Part shown: positions 1 through 11,565 of the stretch, piece after piece
Position numbering within the stretch: position 1 is the stretch's first letter
How the letters are laid out: the number at the start of each line of letters is the position of its first letter
Source: Chamaecrista fasciculata
Taxonomy: Eukaryota; Streptophyta; Magnoliopsida; Fabales; Fabaceae
Reading direction: 5' to 3'
Assembly: GCA_003254925.1 (NCBI GenBank)
Contig: QANZ01028759.1
Location: 290,564 to 354,563, forward strand
Length of the DNA: 64,000 bases
Program-made: the position numbers and the translations under genes
The notes under the pieces: generated by a model
Databases searched by the model: none
What the model was told of the DNA's origin: nothing
The model's input: only the letters and a program-made list of their open reading frames with translations

Positions 1-838
1 AGTTGATAAGAAGTTAACTCATAATCCACAAAGTCGTGAATTCGAATTCCACTGTTAATGTGAGAGCCTTGTTGGTAGGCGATCTGTAAGTACCTCTGTA
101 AACGCTCATAGAGCCTAGAGGCATGCCCTGGCCTTGGTGAGCTCTCGGGGCCCAACTCACCTAAACTTTCACCTACCAAAAAAACTTCATGATATTTTGA
201 TAATCAATTTTCTAAAATTATATATACTTATTTTATTATTTTACAATTTTTCTAAATAACTTCCTGTTGCAATTTTGAATGACTTTATATATAATTTATT
301 ATATATTCTAAAATTTTAAAATGACAGACACACATGTTTTAATACTTATGAAGAAAATATAAAATACAAATGGTATTGAACAAACTATAATTTAAAATAT
401 ATATACAATAAAATACAATATAAAATACAAATGGTATTCAAAAAAAGAGAATAGTTTGTTCAATACCATTTGTATTTTATATTTTCTTCATAAGTATTAA
501 AACATGTGTGTCTGTCATTTTAAAATTTTAGAATATATAATAAATTATATATAAAGTCATTCAAAATTGCAACAGGAAGTTATTTAGAAAAATTGTAAAA
601 TAATAAAATAAGTATATATAATTTTAGAAAATTGATTATCAAAATATCATGAAGTTTTTTTGGTAGGTGAAAGTTTAGGTGAGTTGGGCCCCGAGAGCTT
701 ACCAAGGCCAGGGCATGCCTCTAGGCTCTATGAGCGTTTACAGAGGTACTTACAGATCGCCTACCAACAAGGCTCTCACATTAACAGTGGAATTCGAATT
801 CACGACTTTGTGGATTATGAGTTAACTTCTTATCAACT
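1..838. repeat. Near-perfect long inverted repeat (palindrome)
   Basis: Bases 1-388 are the reverse complement of 451-838, with a 62-base spacer (389-450). I found one mismatch, around 150 versus 690. The left arm begins at or before the window edge, so the true length may be greater. The outer ~180 bases of each arm look like a tRNA-derived SINE pointing inward. The inner ~205 bases are AT-rich and unrecognised. The spacer carries a third partial copy of an arm motif (aaaatacaaatggtatt). A transcript across it would fold into a long hairpin; that is inference. Confidence 0.95.
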
Positions 839-846
839 TGGCCAAT
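655..846 (-). mobile_element. tRNA-derived SINE-like sequence (right palindrome arm)
   Basis: Read on the minus strand from ~846, there is an A-box-like TGGCCAAGTTG (844-834) and, about 33 bases on, a B-box-like GAATTCGAATTCC (801-789). This is the layout of an RNA polymerase III internal promoter. The body runs to a tail ending around 659 (caactcacctaaactttc). The left arm (1-180) is the same sequence on the plus strand but lacks its A box because the window begins there. A diverged relative lies at 55585-55735 and shares the B-box region, the central gttggtagg block and the actcaNctaaacttt tail. Confidence 0.7.
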
Positions 847-1083
847 CTTTATTAACAAAATAACATGAAATTTTATATATATAATAGTGTAGATTTATAT
901 ACAAGCTAGAAATTAGAATGCCCATTAATCAATAAAAACAAGTAAATGAAAAATATGACATGACATGATTTAAATGATCCAATATTCATGTCTCAGCTTG
1001 TCGGGATTTATGCCGAGTTACACCATTAGATAGAAATATATATCCATATCACTGTATATGACGTGGCTTATAGTCCATTTAAA

Positions 1084-3055
1084 TATAGTGCATGTTAGAT
1101 TTTTTTAAAAAGGAAAAATTGGTGATATTCTCCTGTGGTAGTCAAGAACTAATTTTTTTGAAGTATAAAGATTATTGAAATAAATTTTGTTTTTAGCAAT
1201 AATTGTTTTGCTTCTTCTTTTCTTCATACACCCAGATCTAGCTAATTCGAATTCTAAATATCATATTTAATGAATTAACTATAATCTATCAACATATATA
1301 CTGAATTTTATTAGCGTTGCACGTTATATTTAATTAAACATGATATGGCAATACCCATGTCACCTATAATGATGACATGGCAACAACGATGTGGCCACCT
1401 GCACAACAACATTTGTAGATGCGGCTATATAGACATGTCACCATTGTGGGTAACATGGCAAAACCCATATATCACCATTACAAATGACAATGTTAAAACC
1501 AACCAATGATTTCAATTAACGTGGTGGTGGTTTCAAATTCACATACACACATGATATGGTAATAATCGTGCCACCATTATTATAAACAATGTCAACATAC
1601 ATATATGCCCATGTAACTCATTACCAATTAAATGACCTTTTTTTTAAGTAATTAAATGACCTTGTTAGATCATTGTCATAGTTTGATGTGGTAATATATA
1701 TTCACATTATAATGGAAGATGATTTGGTAACTAGCTAGTATCCACGTCACCGCCATGTCACAAATAAATGACACAATAGTATTGCATGCGTGTGACCAAT
1801 TTAGATAGCATGAAATTATTTATGCCAATATTATAATTATATGGCACTAATAATTATATCATTGTTACATATTAAGTGACAGGTACTTCTCAATTATCAA
1901 GTAACAATGGACCATTTTTTGCATATTCTTTATTACAGAAAATAGACTTCTTTAGTAAAATATTGATATCATAGAAAAGAAAATTAAGATAATGAATTAT
2001 TGGAATAATTTTATCTAACAAATAACTCGTAATTAAAAAGTTTGACAAAAAAAAGTTGCATAATTAAAAATTGGGTAATGTTATTAAACTCTCAGTAGCC
2101 CAAGCAAATTATTTTGTGTGTCTATATCTCTCTACCTCAAATTAATTTTTTTAAAAAAATATAGTGAAAGCCCATCAAATCAGCAAGGTCAGTGTAGAGA
2201 GAAAGAAATAAAAAAAATAGTAACTCTTGCAACCGTGAGTTTTAAAATGTAACCCTTAAAAAATAGTTAATAAAGAAGTATTGATTATTACGTAGTCATG
2301 ATTTTTCCAAAAAAATATTTTTCAATTAAAGTCACTTTTTTCTGTTTAATTTTTATCATTCAACCAGTTGGATATCAAAATAAATAGTAATAAAACCACT
2401 ACCACTACCCCATGCCATGTCATCGATATCCCATAGTGTCAAGGACTTTATGGCTATGCCAAGTCACTGGTCAACTATGTGTTCAAGCCACATCATTCTC
2501 AACGATGACATAGTCAATGTCATGTTAACCTTATTGGATATTGATGATCTGGTTAGTGCCACGTCATCTCATTAATTATATGGTCAACTCCATGGTATAC
2601 TTATATCTTTGTTGTGTCAAACATCTTACAAATAAAGATAAAGACCAATATAACTTTGATTTTATAGATAAATGTGAAAGGGAATGACGGAGAATATGAG
2701 AGACTGTGAAAAGTGAAAAGATAAATGTGATTTGTGAAAGAGAAACTCTAAATTTGCCTCACTTATGCGTTTTGGGCCAAAAAATAAAAAAGAAAAACAA
2801 AAATGTATAAAACACTGCGTTTTGGGCCAAAATATTTTTTTTGTCTCAAATCCTATGGATCGTACGATCCTACGATCTTAACTAGAAAATCGCGATCTTA
2901 ACTAAATACGATCTTCTATACGATCCAACAAAGTCGGCCTTATTAAGATCTCGATCTTATACGATCTTACGATCTAAAATCTCAATCTTAATAACTTTGA
3001 TCTCATGAGCTTAGAGCAATTTGGTGGAGGCAGTTTTAATAAACTTGACTTTATC
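1084..3055. other. Intergenic AT-rich DNA with degenerate repeats
   Basis: No gene is supported here. 1330-1800 and 2400-2590 hold degenerate, repeated phrases such as catggcaa/catgtcaccat, probably an old decayed element. A 15-base phrase, gcgttttgggccaaa, occurs twice (about 2767 and 2816). Confidence 0.5.
2855..3005. repeat. Cluster of GATCTTA/ACGATC motifs
   Basis: The heptamer cgatctta and close variants such as acgatcc and tacgatct recur about ten times within 150 bases in one orientation. The spacing is irregular, so this is not a simple tandem array. It may be the subterminal region of a transposon, but no terminal repeat was found. Confidence 0.55.
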
Positions 3056-3888
3056 GCATATCAAGTGCATTTTGCATATCTAGGTATGTAGGGCTTTTGG
3101 TCTCCAGGTATAACTCCCTGAAAATGTAATGGGGTTCCTTCCCTTACTTGGAGATAAGGTATTTCTGACCCAAAGTTCATCAGTAGATCCTCTAGACCTC
3201 ACAAAAACACCTAAAACATATTGGGAGGGGATGCCAAACCTATTTGGCCCAAAAACATTCCTAAGAGAAGAAAGCACATCTCTGATAAAAAAAATTAGAA
3301 GTTTCAAACACTTATGACAGATTGTGGTATATAATTATACATTTATACTATATTATATGTGGGAGAAGTCTTCTGGTCGTCCTCCCACTTATACTAAGAT
3401 AAAAATATTATATGTAATTAAAATAAGAAGAAATTCATTATTTGGTCTCTATCTTTTACTAAGTCAACAATTTGATCTCTCATTTATTTTACCGAATATT
3501 CATGAAATATTGCCAAAAAAAAATATGCAGGAATCCGATAATTAATAGTATGGGATTAAATCTGCTCGAGTTGTTGCATTTGTGGGATGAATGGTAAAAC
3601 AAGTGCCAGCTTGTGGGAATTTTTTGATAGGGAAAAGATAACTGTGGAGTAGCCATTTGCTGCTCGAAGTCTTTTTTGTTTTGTCAATAGCATATTTGCG
3701 GGCATTTTCATTACATAAGTTTAAACCTTTCGTGGGCCTTAGTCGTTTGGGCTCAGTATGTACTAGACATATTGAAAAATGAAAATAACCCATTCATCTT
3801 GTAGACATAGAAATGGTGTTCTCTTGAGTCTTGACCATGAAAACAAAAATGGAAGTCAAACAACTTTAGTAAGATGAATTTAGATATA

Positions 3889-4067
3889 TCTTATATTATA
3901 TGGCTCCACTCCTTTCTGGTGGTCCACATTTTAAAATTATAGTACAAAATTAATAATAAGAAAAAAATCATTATTTGATCCCTTCTTTTTTACTTAGTTA
4001 ACAATTTAGTCCCTCATTTATTTTACATACATATTTGCGTGCCCGTTAGAGCACGTAAAGCCTCTAG
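3889..4067 (+). mobile_element. Mini-Helitron (non-autonomous, 179 bp)
   Basis: It begins with TC (tcttatattatatgg) and ends in CTAG. A short hairpin, GTGC-loop-GCAC, lies about 10-15 bases before the 3' end. It sits between an A at 3888 and a T at 4068, as expected for Helitron insertion. A close copy lies at 34103-34285, and a more diverged, less complete relative at about 3337-3520. Confidence 0.65.
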
Positions 4068-4737
4068 TATATTATATACTTGGAGAAGGTAGTTTAGTCT
4101 AGTTTTTTATACTAATCGATCAATATAAGTATTTCCAGATAAATAAATAAATTGTTAAATATATATATATATATACACACAATAAAAAAGACTTATTTCA
4201 TCTTTGATTTAGGAGTGAAGACAATTAAATTGATCATTTGTTTCAATACAAGATTTTTAATACAACTAAGAACAGTTACATAATTTATTATTCTAAAATA
4301 TGAATTATTGGGTTAAAAAAGTTATGTAATTTTTAAAACATGAAAAATCTCGACTATAAATCTATAATTGTATAAGTCAACAGTTTTTTTTGATAAATAA
4401 TGTGATGACTCTATCCATAACGCATTTGTCCTTAGCATTGATTAATGATTTATGATTATAGTAACGGAGTAACTTTCTAATTTCTTTTATTGTTGTAGCA
4501 GATCTCAAGTGCATGCCTGTTTGTCGTTTTCTGTAATGTTTTTTCTTGAATTTCGTTAGTTACACGCCTTCTTGTCCACACGCCTCCACACTCTCCACAG
4601 TTTCCCGTTCACATTCACTATTCTTTTTCTATGATCGTGTTCACACTTCACATCTTAATTTTGTTTGAGTAAGCATATTAATTAGATCGTTCAGGCCAAA
4701 AAAAAAATAGATCATTGAATGTATAAATAAATCGATA
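4068..4737. other. Intergenic, no gene seen
   Basis: AT-rich DNA with a short (TA)n tract near 4160-4175. No coding frame with splice support was found. Confidence 0.5.
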
Positions 4738-5080
4738 ATGACTAAAATTCTATTTTGGTCCCTCGTGTATTACTCTTTTCTCAATTCGGTCATCTTTAAC
4801 TTTTTTTTTCTTAATTTAACCTCTCATAAATGTTTTTGTTATCAAAACTAATCTTTTTATAAAATTTTTAATAAAGTTGATGATGTGACACTTTTGAATA
4901 ATGACACAAAATTAATCACGTGATCGTTATTTAACAGTATTACATTACTAACTATGACAAAAATTGAATTGAGGAACTAACAGAAATATTTGTGAGAGAC
5001 TAAAATAAAAAATAAGATTTGAGGAGGATCAAATTGAAAATAAGATAATATTGAGGGACCAAAATCGGGTTTTAGTCAAT
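4738..5080. mobile_element. Foldback TIR element of the tttggtccct class
   Basis: The left end (gactaaaattctattttggtcc) mirrors the right end read on the minus strand (gactaaaacccgattttgg). The interior consists of degenerate tttggtccctcaa/gaggaccaaa units in opposite orientations, which form a foldback. No exact target duplication was found. Elements of the same style recur through the window. Confidence 0.5.
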
Positions 5081-6372
5081 AGGTAATTAAAATTTTGATG
5101 GATTTATAGATGATGAATAAAAAATTAATGCAGTCTAAACTAAAGTAGTGTCAAATTAAGTCTCTCATCAGTATACGCATCAACCATAATTATTGGTGAT
5201 CCACATAGTGGATCCAAAATTATGAATGCGTGAAGCACTTTATTTTCAAATTGAAGGCTCCGTAATTACTGATTAATATATATGAGTGGTTTAAGAATGA
5301 TTTTAATTATAATTTTTGTAAGTGACTTCAAAGTCCAGGTCTCACGTCATGCTTATCTATATATTACAGACGTTCACATGTATGAAGAATATTATGCGTT
5401 TGCTTTGGCATTATATACGGTGGAAACATGCATTCTCTTCTCAGGCCAAAAAAAAAAAATATTATGCGTTTGCTTTGGCATCATGAAGCACGTCCCATTT
5501 TAAAGGATTTGACAGGTTGTTTGCAAAGATATATGAAGAAAGAAATATGCTAATTATACATTAAAAAAAACAGACTAATTAATGATGCTCTAAAAATTTA
5601 CGACAATTCCGATGAATACTTATGAAAAATTATTCCTAATAATATGTAGGCAATTAACCAGTTATTATCCAACTAGGCAGATATGAGATAAAATTTTAAT
5701 TAAAAGATACTTCTATATAACTTCTAAGCATTCGTTCGCAACTCTATTAATAATAAAATTTTATTTGATGAAAAACTTGTTGAGTTTGACTTAATCCTTT
5801 ATTAATATATAGAAGTTATTTAAAACAATCATAATTTATAATGATTAGTATATATGGTCAAATCCAAGTATGATGTACAAACCTCTTTAATTAATCTCTT
5901 CATACCCACGTAATTTATATAATAATTTTACATTTATTACGTATAAAATAAAATTATAAAAAACAGGTTATGTTAATTATCATATTTAATAAATATGTAA
6001 GAATAAATTTATTAAGGCTTCTGGCTTGATATATAATTGATATTATCTACTTTTAGTTTAGACTTTAGATATATATAGTTAAAACTTAAAAAAGATATCC
6101 ATGATCACCCACAAAAGACTACAAGTAAAAGTAATGTTACTATTTTTTGTGGTATATTCACTTTGACCCACGTCAGCAATTATTGCATAATATCTTATAT
6201 CTTACTCAAAAGAGCCTTCAATGATCATATTCAAATGTGAAGACAAGTTGGCCAAAAAACAAAAAGTGAAAACAAAAAGGCCATTATCCTAAGTCCTTTT
6301 TATTTCCTTTACAACCTGTGACGTGCATGATTTTGCTTTTGAAAATTATTGATAGCACATCTCACTTTCACA
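5081..6372. other. Intergenic, no gene seen
   Basis: AT-rich DNA. A direct repeat of about 20 bases, attatgcgtttgctttggca, occurs at ~5392 and ~5461. No supported gene or RNA was found. Confidence 0.5.
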
Positions 6373-7069
6373 CATAGTGCAAAAAAATCCGACCGGCAAT
6401 TGACCCGGCGAAGGGCTCAGGTCACTGGTTTAATAGTTCAACTGCTAGGTCACTGGTTCAACCGGTTGAGCCGGTTTACTTACAAAAATATATTTTCAAA
6501 TATACATATTCATCATATACACATTAATATCTTACAATAATTTAAATATAAAGTAAAAAATAAACATAACCATAAGTCCATCACATATAATAAGTGTCAA
6601 ATATTTAAGTCACACTACATAAAACTTAAATTTAGAACATAACTACATCAAAAAAACTCTTGAAACTAAAAAATAATTGTATTAAACAAGTTATAAATTG
6701 AAAAACATATAATATCTAATTTAATTTAATGGTTCACATTTCCCAAAACCATTAAAATAAATTAATTAGAATGCATCATATCCACAAACGCACGTGCTCG
6801 CGCAGTGGTTCTTCTCATTTATGCTTAATCATTGGGGGTTGGGTTCGATTCCTTATGGCAGTAATTTTGTCAAAATTTCATTACATGTCCGGCTCAGTGA
6901 AGCGGTTCACTTCCGGGTCACCTGAGTTAAGAAAAAACCAACAGTTCAAACCGATTTGAAAGCGGTCTGATTACAAAATGGTCTAAAGAGGTGAACCAGA
7001 CCGGCTCACTGGCCGGTTCGGCGCTTTCCGATCTAAATCGGTCGGTCCGGTCCGGTTCTTCAAACTATG
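6373..7069. mobile_element. hAT-type non-autonomous element (697 bp)
   Basis: The ends are imperfect inverted repeats: catagtgcaaaaaaatccga at the left, and catagtttgaagaaccgga when the right end is read on the minus strand. An exact 8-base target duplication, CTTTCACA, flanks it at 6365-6372 and 7070-7077, which is the hAT signature. Both ends are rich in ccggttcaaccggt motifs. A second member of the family is at 45058-45601. A tRNA-like segment lies inside (about 6790-6855). Confidence 0.85.
6787..6860 (+). repeat. tRNA-like/SINE-like segment inside a hAT element
   Basis: A box-A-like gctcgcgcagtgg is followed by a box-B-like ggttcgattcc about 35 bases later. The second hAT copy (45058-45601) seems to lack this segment, so it is probably a nested SINE or a captured tRNA-like piece. 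No 3' boundary or target duplication was defined. Confidence 0.45.
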
Positions 7070-7825
7070 CTTTCACATGCCTACATTACATATATATATA
7101 TATAGTTTGGAAAACGATATTTGGAATTGTAAGGTGGAATTTTGAAATTAAAGTAAAGTCCACAGTAACTCATCACCAATAAAGAAAATTAGTCTCTCTC
7201 ATATATTTTTGAGTATTTACGTAATATATCGAACGCTCATTATAATATACTATATTACTATCAATTAGAATATAATACTAATAAAATATCCTCAAATCAT
7301 GTGCAATTAAAATTCAAAAGTCAAACTTTTGCAGGTCTACTCCTTAGCCAACATTTTCGTAATCCATTCAACTTCCTCTGTCATGGACGATAATGTAATG
7401 GTTTGTTTAATTTAATATATTTGAAAATTGACTTTCAAAATATTATAAATTCTATGAAAAGCGTTTGTGAAAAAACCGAACATGTGCAAATTATTGTAAG
7501 AACATTTAAATTACTGAATATGTGTAGCAAGAAGTTTTGTGTAAAATTTGCAGCAACTAGGAAAGAAAGTTTTTTTTTTGTTTTCAGAAAACTATTATAG
7601 TATATTGGTAAAAAAAAATCATCTTAATTTTAAAGTGAATATCCGATAACAGCGTTTAAGGTAGAAGAAGCGAACCTGTGAATTTTGTTACCCATTATCC
7701 TAACAAACAAACAAGGCTGCTTTGAAGAATCAAACCAAATAGTACAAAACATTTAATACCATTTATTTATTATATTAAAGTAAGTGAGTCAAAAACAATT
7801 AATACTATGCTTTTGAAGAATTTTA

Positions 7826-8148
7826 GTGCCTCGTTGGACCATGAGTATCCTGATCTTATCTCATTCAATCATCATTTCATCTTACGATTGGATGAACAGT
7901 AATGGTTGAGTGTTTTTTTGGAACTTCCATCTCATCTCATCTACATCATTATCTCATTCACAACATCATTACATTTTCTCTTACAATTACTAATCTATCC
8001 ATACTTATACACTTATAATTTAATACAAATATAAAAAAAAATATTAAACAAAATAGTAATTTTACATACCCTCATTTATTACACTTATAATTTTATCTTC
8101 CCATCTATCATTTCTCATTATTTTTTTTCTTTTTTCCACTTACACACC

Positions 8149-8180
<32 letters not shown>

Positions 8181-8290
8181 TTTTTCTCTCTCACACACAC
8201 ACATACACCTCTCTCCCTCTCTTTCACACACCCACACATACTCTTATATAGTTATAATCTTCTTCCATTCTCTTTAATGTAGTTTAAAAA
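7826..8290. mobile_element. MITE-like repeat, TCTCATC family
   Basis: The sequence from 7826 (catctcatctcatct-rich, with gattggatgaacagtaatgg) matches the reverse complement of 42640-43015 through most of its length, including the aagtgtaataaatgaggg stretch. Related partial copies lie at 11940-12155, 38590-38670 and 43780-44165. The right part contains a mixed CT/CA microsatellite (8151-8216). Confidence 0.6.
8151..8216. repeat. CT/CA microsatellite
   Basis: Compound runs of ctctct and cacaca repeats interrupted by ttttt and catacac. Confidence 0.9.
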
Positions 8291-8400
8291 AAAAAGAAAA
8301 AAATTAACTATCTTCACTTTTATAGGTATTTTAGTCCTCAAACTATGAGCTCAGTTTCCTTAGCTCTTAAAATTATTTTTTGTTTAGTTTTTTTCTCAAA

Positions 8401-8401
8401 N
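8401..8401. other. Single-n contig join
   Basis: One n marks a join. The sequence right of it (8402-8999) is a copy of 15858-16455, so the adjacency of 8400 and 8402 is doubtful. Confidence 0.9.
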
Positions 8402-8999
8402 AACTCTATTTTGGTCTCAAAATGGTGTCAATATCTATTTGATATTCTGAACTTTTTGTAACTCTGAAGTACTCTCTGAAGTATGTTTCTGTTTAAATTC
8501 TATGCCACCAAAGGTACTCCAATGATACCTCAAAATCTTTTGAGGATTAGATATCTGGAGGGGTTGAAACAGAATTATGTTTTCAGTATTGATATGATAA
8601 TAAAAATCTTAGAATATCAAATTGATATTGCCACTATCATTCGAGGATCAAAATAGAGCCCTTCATTGTGTGTCCTCTTCTGGTGCTTGTGAGAAACTAC
8701 ACAAACATTAGTTTCCATATAATCCTTGTCTTACAATTATGCTGTATTTATCAGTTTATTAGATTTGGCCAAAATCCAGTGATTGCAATAGAGTTATGAT
8801 TTTTATTTTATATCCTGTAGGCAGAAGTGTATAGTTCTCTACCATTACTTTCTGAAAACTCGGCAATGTTAAGTAAACATCAGAATATCATGTCTGGTTT
8901 GTATTCAATGAAACATGCTTATGATTTTATATCGAAGTTTATGATTTGCTGGAGATCAAATTAACTTATGACTGCCACAGTTTCAATATAATACAATTG
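8402..8999. repeat. Duplicate of 15858-16455 (598 bp)
   Basis: The two stretches read identically from just after the n at 8401 to the last base before the N-run at 16456. The block starts at a join and its twin ends at a gap, so this is best read as an uncollapsed contig overlap rather than a biological duplication. Confidence 0.9.
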
Positions 9000-9103
9000 G
9001 AATTTGAGAAGCAGAGAGTATAAAGAGTGACCATACCAGCATCGAACCCAAGACAATGTGGATACAAAGAAAGCAATGATCCACTATGGAATGGGTTAGC
9101 TAG
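8999..9103 (-). mobile_element. SINE-like insertion with 17-bp target duplication
   Basis: The 17-base sequence ttcaatataatacaatt flanks the segment at 8982-8998 and 9104-9120. Read on the minus strand, the insert has an A-box-like ttccatagtgg and, about 30 bases later, a B-box-like gggttcgatgc. This is consistent with a short tRNA-derived SINE. A long target duplication is typical of LINE-mobilised retroposons. Confidence 0.65.
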
Positions 9104-9514
9104 TTCAATATAATACAATTATGCCAAGTTTTTCCTCCTCAGTTCAACGACAGCCTCTATTTTGCGAAAAAATGACTAGCAAGTCACCAAAAAATTAACA
9201 CAATCGCCAAAAATCATATTTCCGTCATTTGTTCGCAAAATACAGGCTGCCATTGAACTCAGGGGGTCAAAAAAACATTGAATTAGGAGTTTTCGTAATC
9301 GTCGGAGCCGCCGTGTATCTCGCTAGAAAGTTCGCCGAAAACTTGAGAGACCAAAACAAAACTTTGAGCAAACTTAAGGGATCAAAATAGTACTTTGGCC
9401 AAAAAAAAAAGGCATCCGCAGGTCTTTTGCACAAAAAAAATAAAAAACTATCATCTTATATAACCAAGCTTGTAACGAGTTTTAAGAGACGCGTGCGTGA
9501 GTGTCGCATTGAAA

Positions 9515-11123
9515 ATGGCGAAGATAGAGAAGGCAAGGGAATTTCTGCAGCTAACCCCTCAAGAATCAGAGGTTCAATCTCAATTCTCACTTCCAAGTTC
9601 CCAATTCTGTTTCTACGAGCACTTTATTGTCAGAGGCGTCCAAGTTGATCGAGTCGAACCCGGCCTCATCGTTTTTACCTTCAAAGTCCCTTCACGCCTC
9701 ACCGTAAGACCCCTCAAATTAAAATTTAGAGATTTCAGTTCCAATTACGATTGTTTAGGCTTCAAATATTGTTATTTTATTGGTTAATTTTTCCTCGGTA
9801 AGCCTGGCGTTGCTATTTGCAGTTTTTTGTGGTTATTATTGATCATCGATCAGAAGTGGGAGAAATTGCTGATAGAATGTGGAGATTTTCTGAAGTTTGA
9901 ATAATCTTTTCAATGAATTTTGTCTGTGAATACAAAATATAGAAGTGCGAGGACTTTGGAGGATTTTGAAAAGTTAGCTGAAGTTATTCTTAATTTATTA
10001 CCCCTCTTCTTTTGATTAATAAACCCTCCCATTCCTTCCCTTATCCTCCAATACAAAAATACCTTGTTGGGCATACGTATACTTCTTTGGGCATTCTTTG
10101 TTCTGTTTTTTTTTTTCTTTTTTCTTTTTTCTTTGATTGAAGATTTTTAAGATTGTGAAGTATATTAGGTTTGTATGTACAGGACAGAACTGGGAAATTG
10201 GCTAATGGTGCAATTGCAAACCTCGTAGATGAACTTGGAGGTGCTGTAGCACATGTGGAAGGTCTCCCGACTAATGTTTCAGTTGATATGTCCATTTCTT
10301 ATCTTTCAACTGCCCATGCTGATGTAAGTCATTTGCTTGTAACTCTCTCTCTCTCTATATATATAATGTGTGTCTGTGTGTGTGCCACTTTCAATTTGTA
10401 GTCAAGGTATGTGGTGCCACTAGTGATACTGAAAATGGGAAGAATAGGGGTGGAGGAGGAGGAAGAGGTGCATGTTAAACATGTGCCAAACTTTGCACCA
10501 CTTCTACTAGATACGTGATAATTTTCATCCCTTCTCTCTACCCTTGCAATTTCACTTATACCTAGCTTAAGTGCATAACCCTCAGTATAGTAGTTGCTAA
10601 TTTCTTATTGGATTTTGGAAAGTTTGTAAATTGTTTTAGCTTTCCAGTGATCGACCTGATAGCTATCACTTCATTAAGTTATTGTTGCTTTCTTCTTGAT
10701 TTATATTGCCTTTATAGATATGCTATGAACTCTTATTCTATACTACTCATAGCATGTGATTTTTATATTTCATATTGTATTTGTTCCTTCAAACTTCTTT
10801 TAGATCTAGAATCCCCTGCATTCCATCCAGTTCCAAAGTTTCAAGCTCTCATTTATTGTCATCCCTTTGGCTTCATGCACCTGCAGGCATTCCTTTTATA
10901 TGAACCTTCGTCTTAAGGGTGAGATATAGTTTTACATATTCTAATTTACTGGTTTGTGTCCATGTATTAACTGTTTCAGGATGAACTAGAGATTACTTCT
11001 AGGCTTTTAGGACGGAAAGGACGCTATTCTGGAACAGTTGTTCTCATAAGAAATAAAGCAACTGGAGAAATAATAGCAGAAGGTAGGCATTCACTATTTG
11101 GCATGCAACCAAGCAAAATGTAA
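9515..11123 (+). CDS. Acyl-CoA thioesterase 13-like hotdog protein (157 aa, 3 exons)
   Basis: Exons 9515-9703, 10183-10323 and 10980-11123 have GT-AG borders and all introns in phase 0. The 157-aa product has the hotdog fold of the PaaI/ACOT13 thioesterases, which hydrolyse acyl-CoA thioesters. Residues ~64-110 carry the core stretch GKLANGAIANLVDELGG, then NVSVDMSISYLSTA. The third exon gives the closing beta strands (GEIIAEGRHSLFG) and ends in SKM. In animal ACOT13 the matching site reads HGG; here it is NGA, which I recall as normal for plant relatives. ATG 9515 was chosen because the upstream frame has only a GTG. The gene is intact, but it lies on a contig block that seems misplaced (8402-11565); its true neighbour is probably the NPF gene. 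Confident of family, not of substrate. Confidence 0.88.
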
Positions 11124-11453
11124 TTCTATTATTATGTGTTTGAATTTATGCAAACATATCAGGGTATTATTTAAGGAAACAGGTCTGATTATGTGCTTTG
11201 TATATTTTATGTTCTGATGAGGACCCGGAATGAGTATTTGTACACTAATAATAATAATAGAAGAAGAAGAAAGTTTTGCCCCTTGAATGTTGGGCTTATT
11301 TGTGTCATTATTGCTGGTTGAGATAAGAAAACCACAATCAGCAAAAGGATAAAAAATATGGAATCCTCCTAAACTATAGCCAAATTATAACTTTGTTATC
11401 TGAGCTTTAAACCTCCCTGAATTATCTCAGATAGTGAAAATGTTGGAAATGAT

Positions 11454-11565
11454 CATAATTGGTGTCTCAGAAATTGAGAATTTGGGAGAAATGCAATTCA
11501 GAAACTTTTGCAAGGGAGAAATTGGGCAAGATATAATTAATTGACTTTCTCTATATATTAATTTT
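11454..11565. repeat. Duplicate of 17245-17356 (112 bp)
   Basis: This matches the first 112 bases after the N-run, with one difference (ttttgcaagg versus ttttacaagg). It ends at the single n at 11566. With the 8402-8999 duplicate, it shows that both ends of block 8402-11565 overlap the edges of gap 16456-17244. Confidence 0.9.

Noticed and set aside
3080..3317. Overlapping small frames on both strands near 3.1-3.3 kb
   Set aside because: No recognisable protein, no splice context and repetitive surroundings; probably chance or a decayed element.
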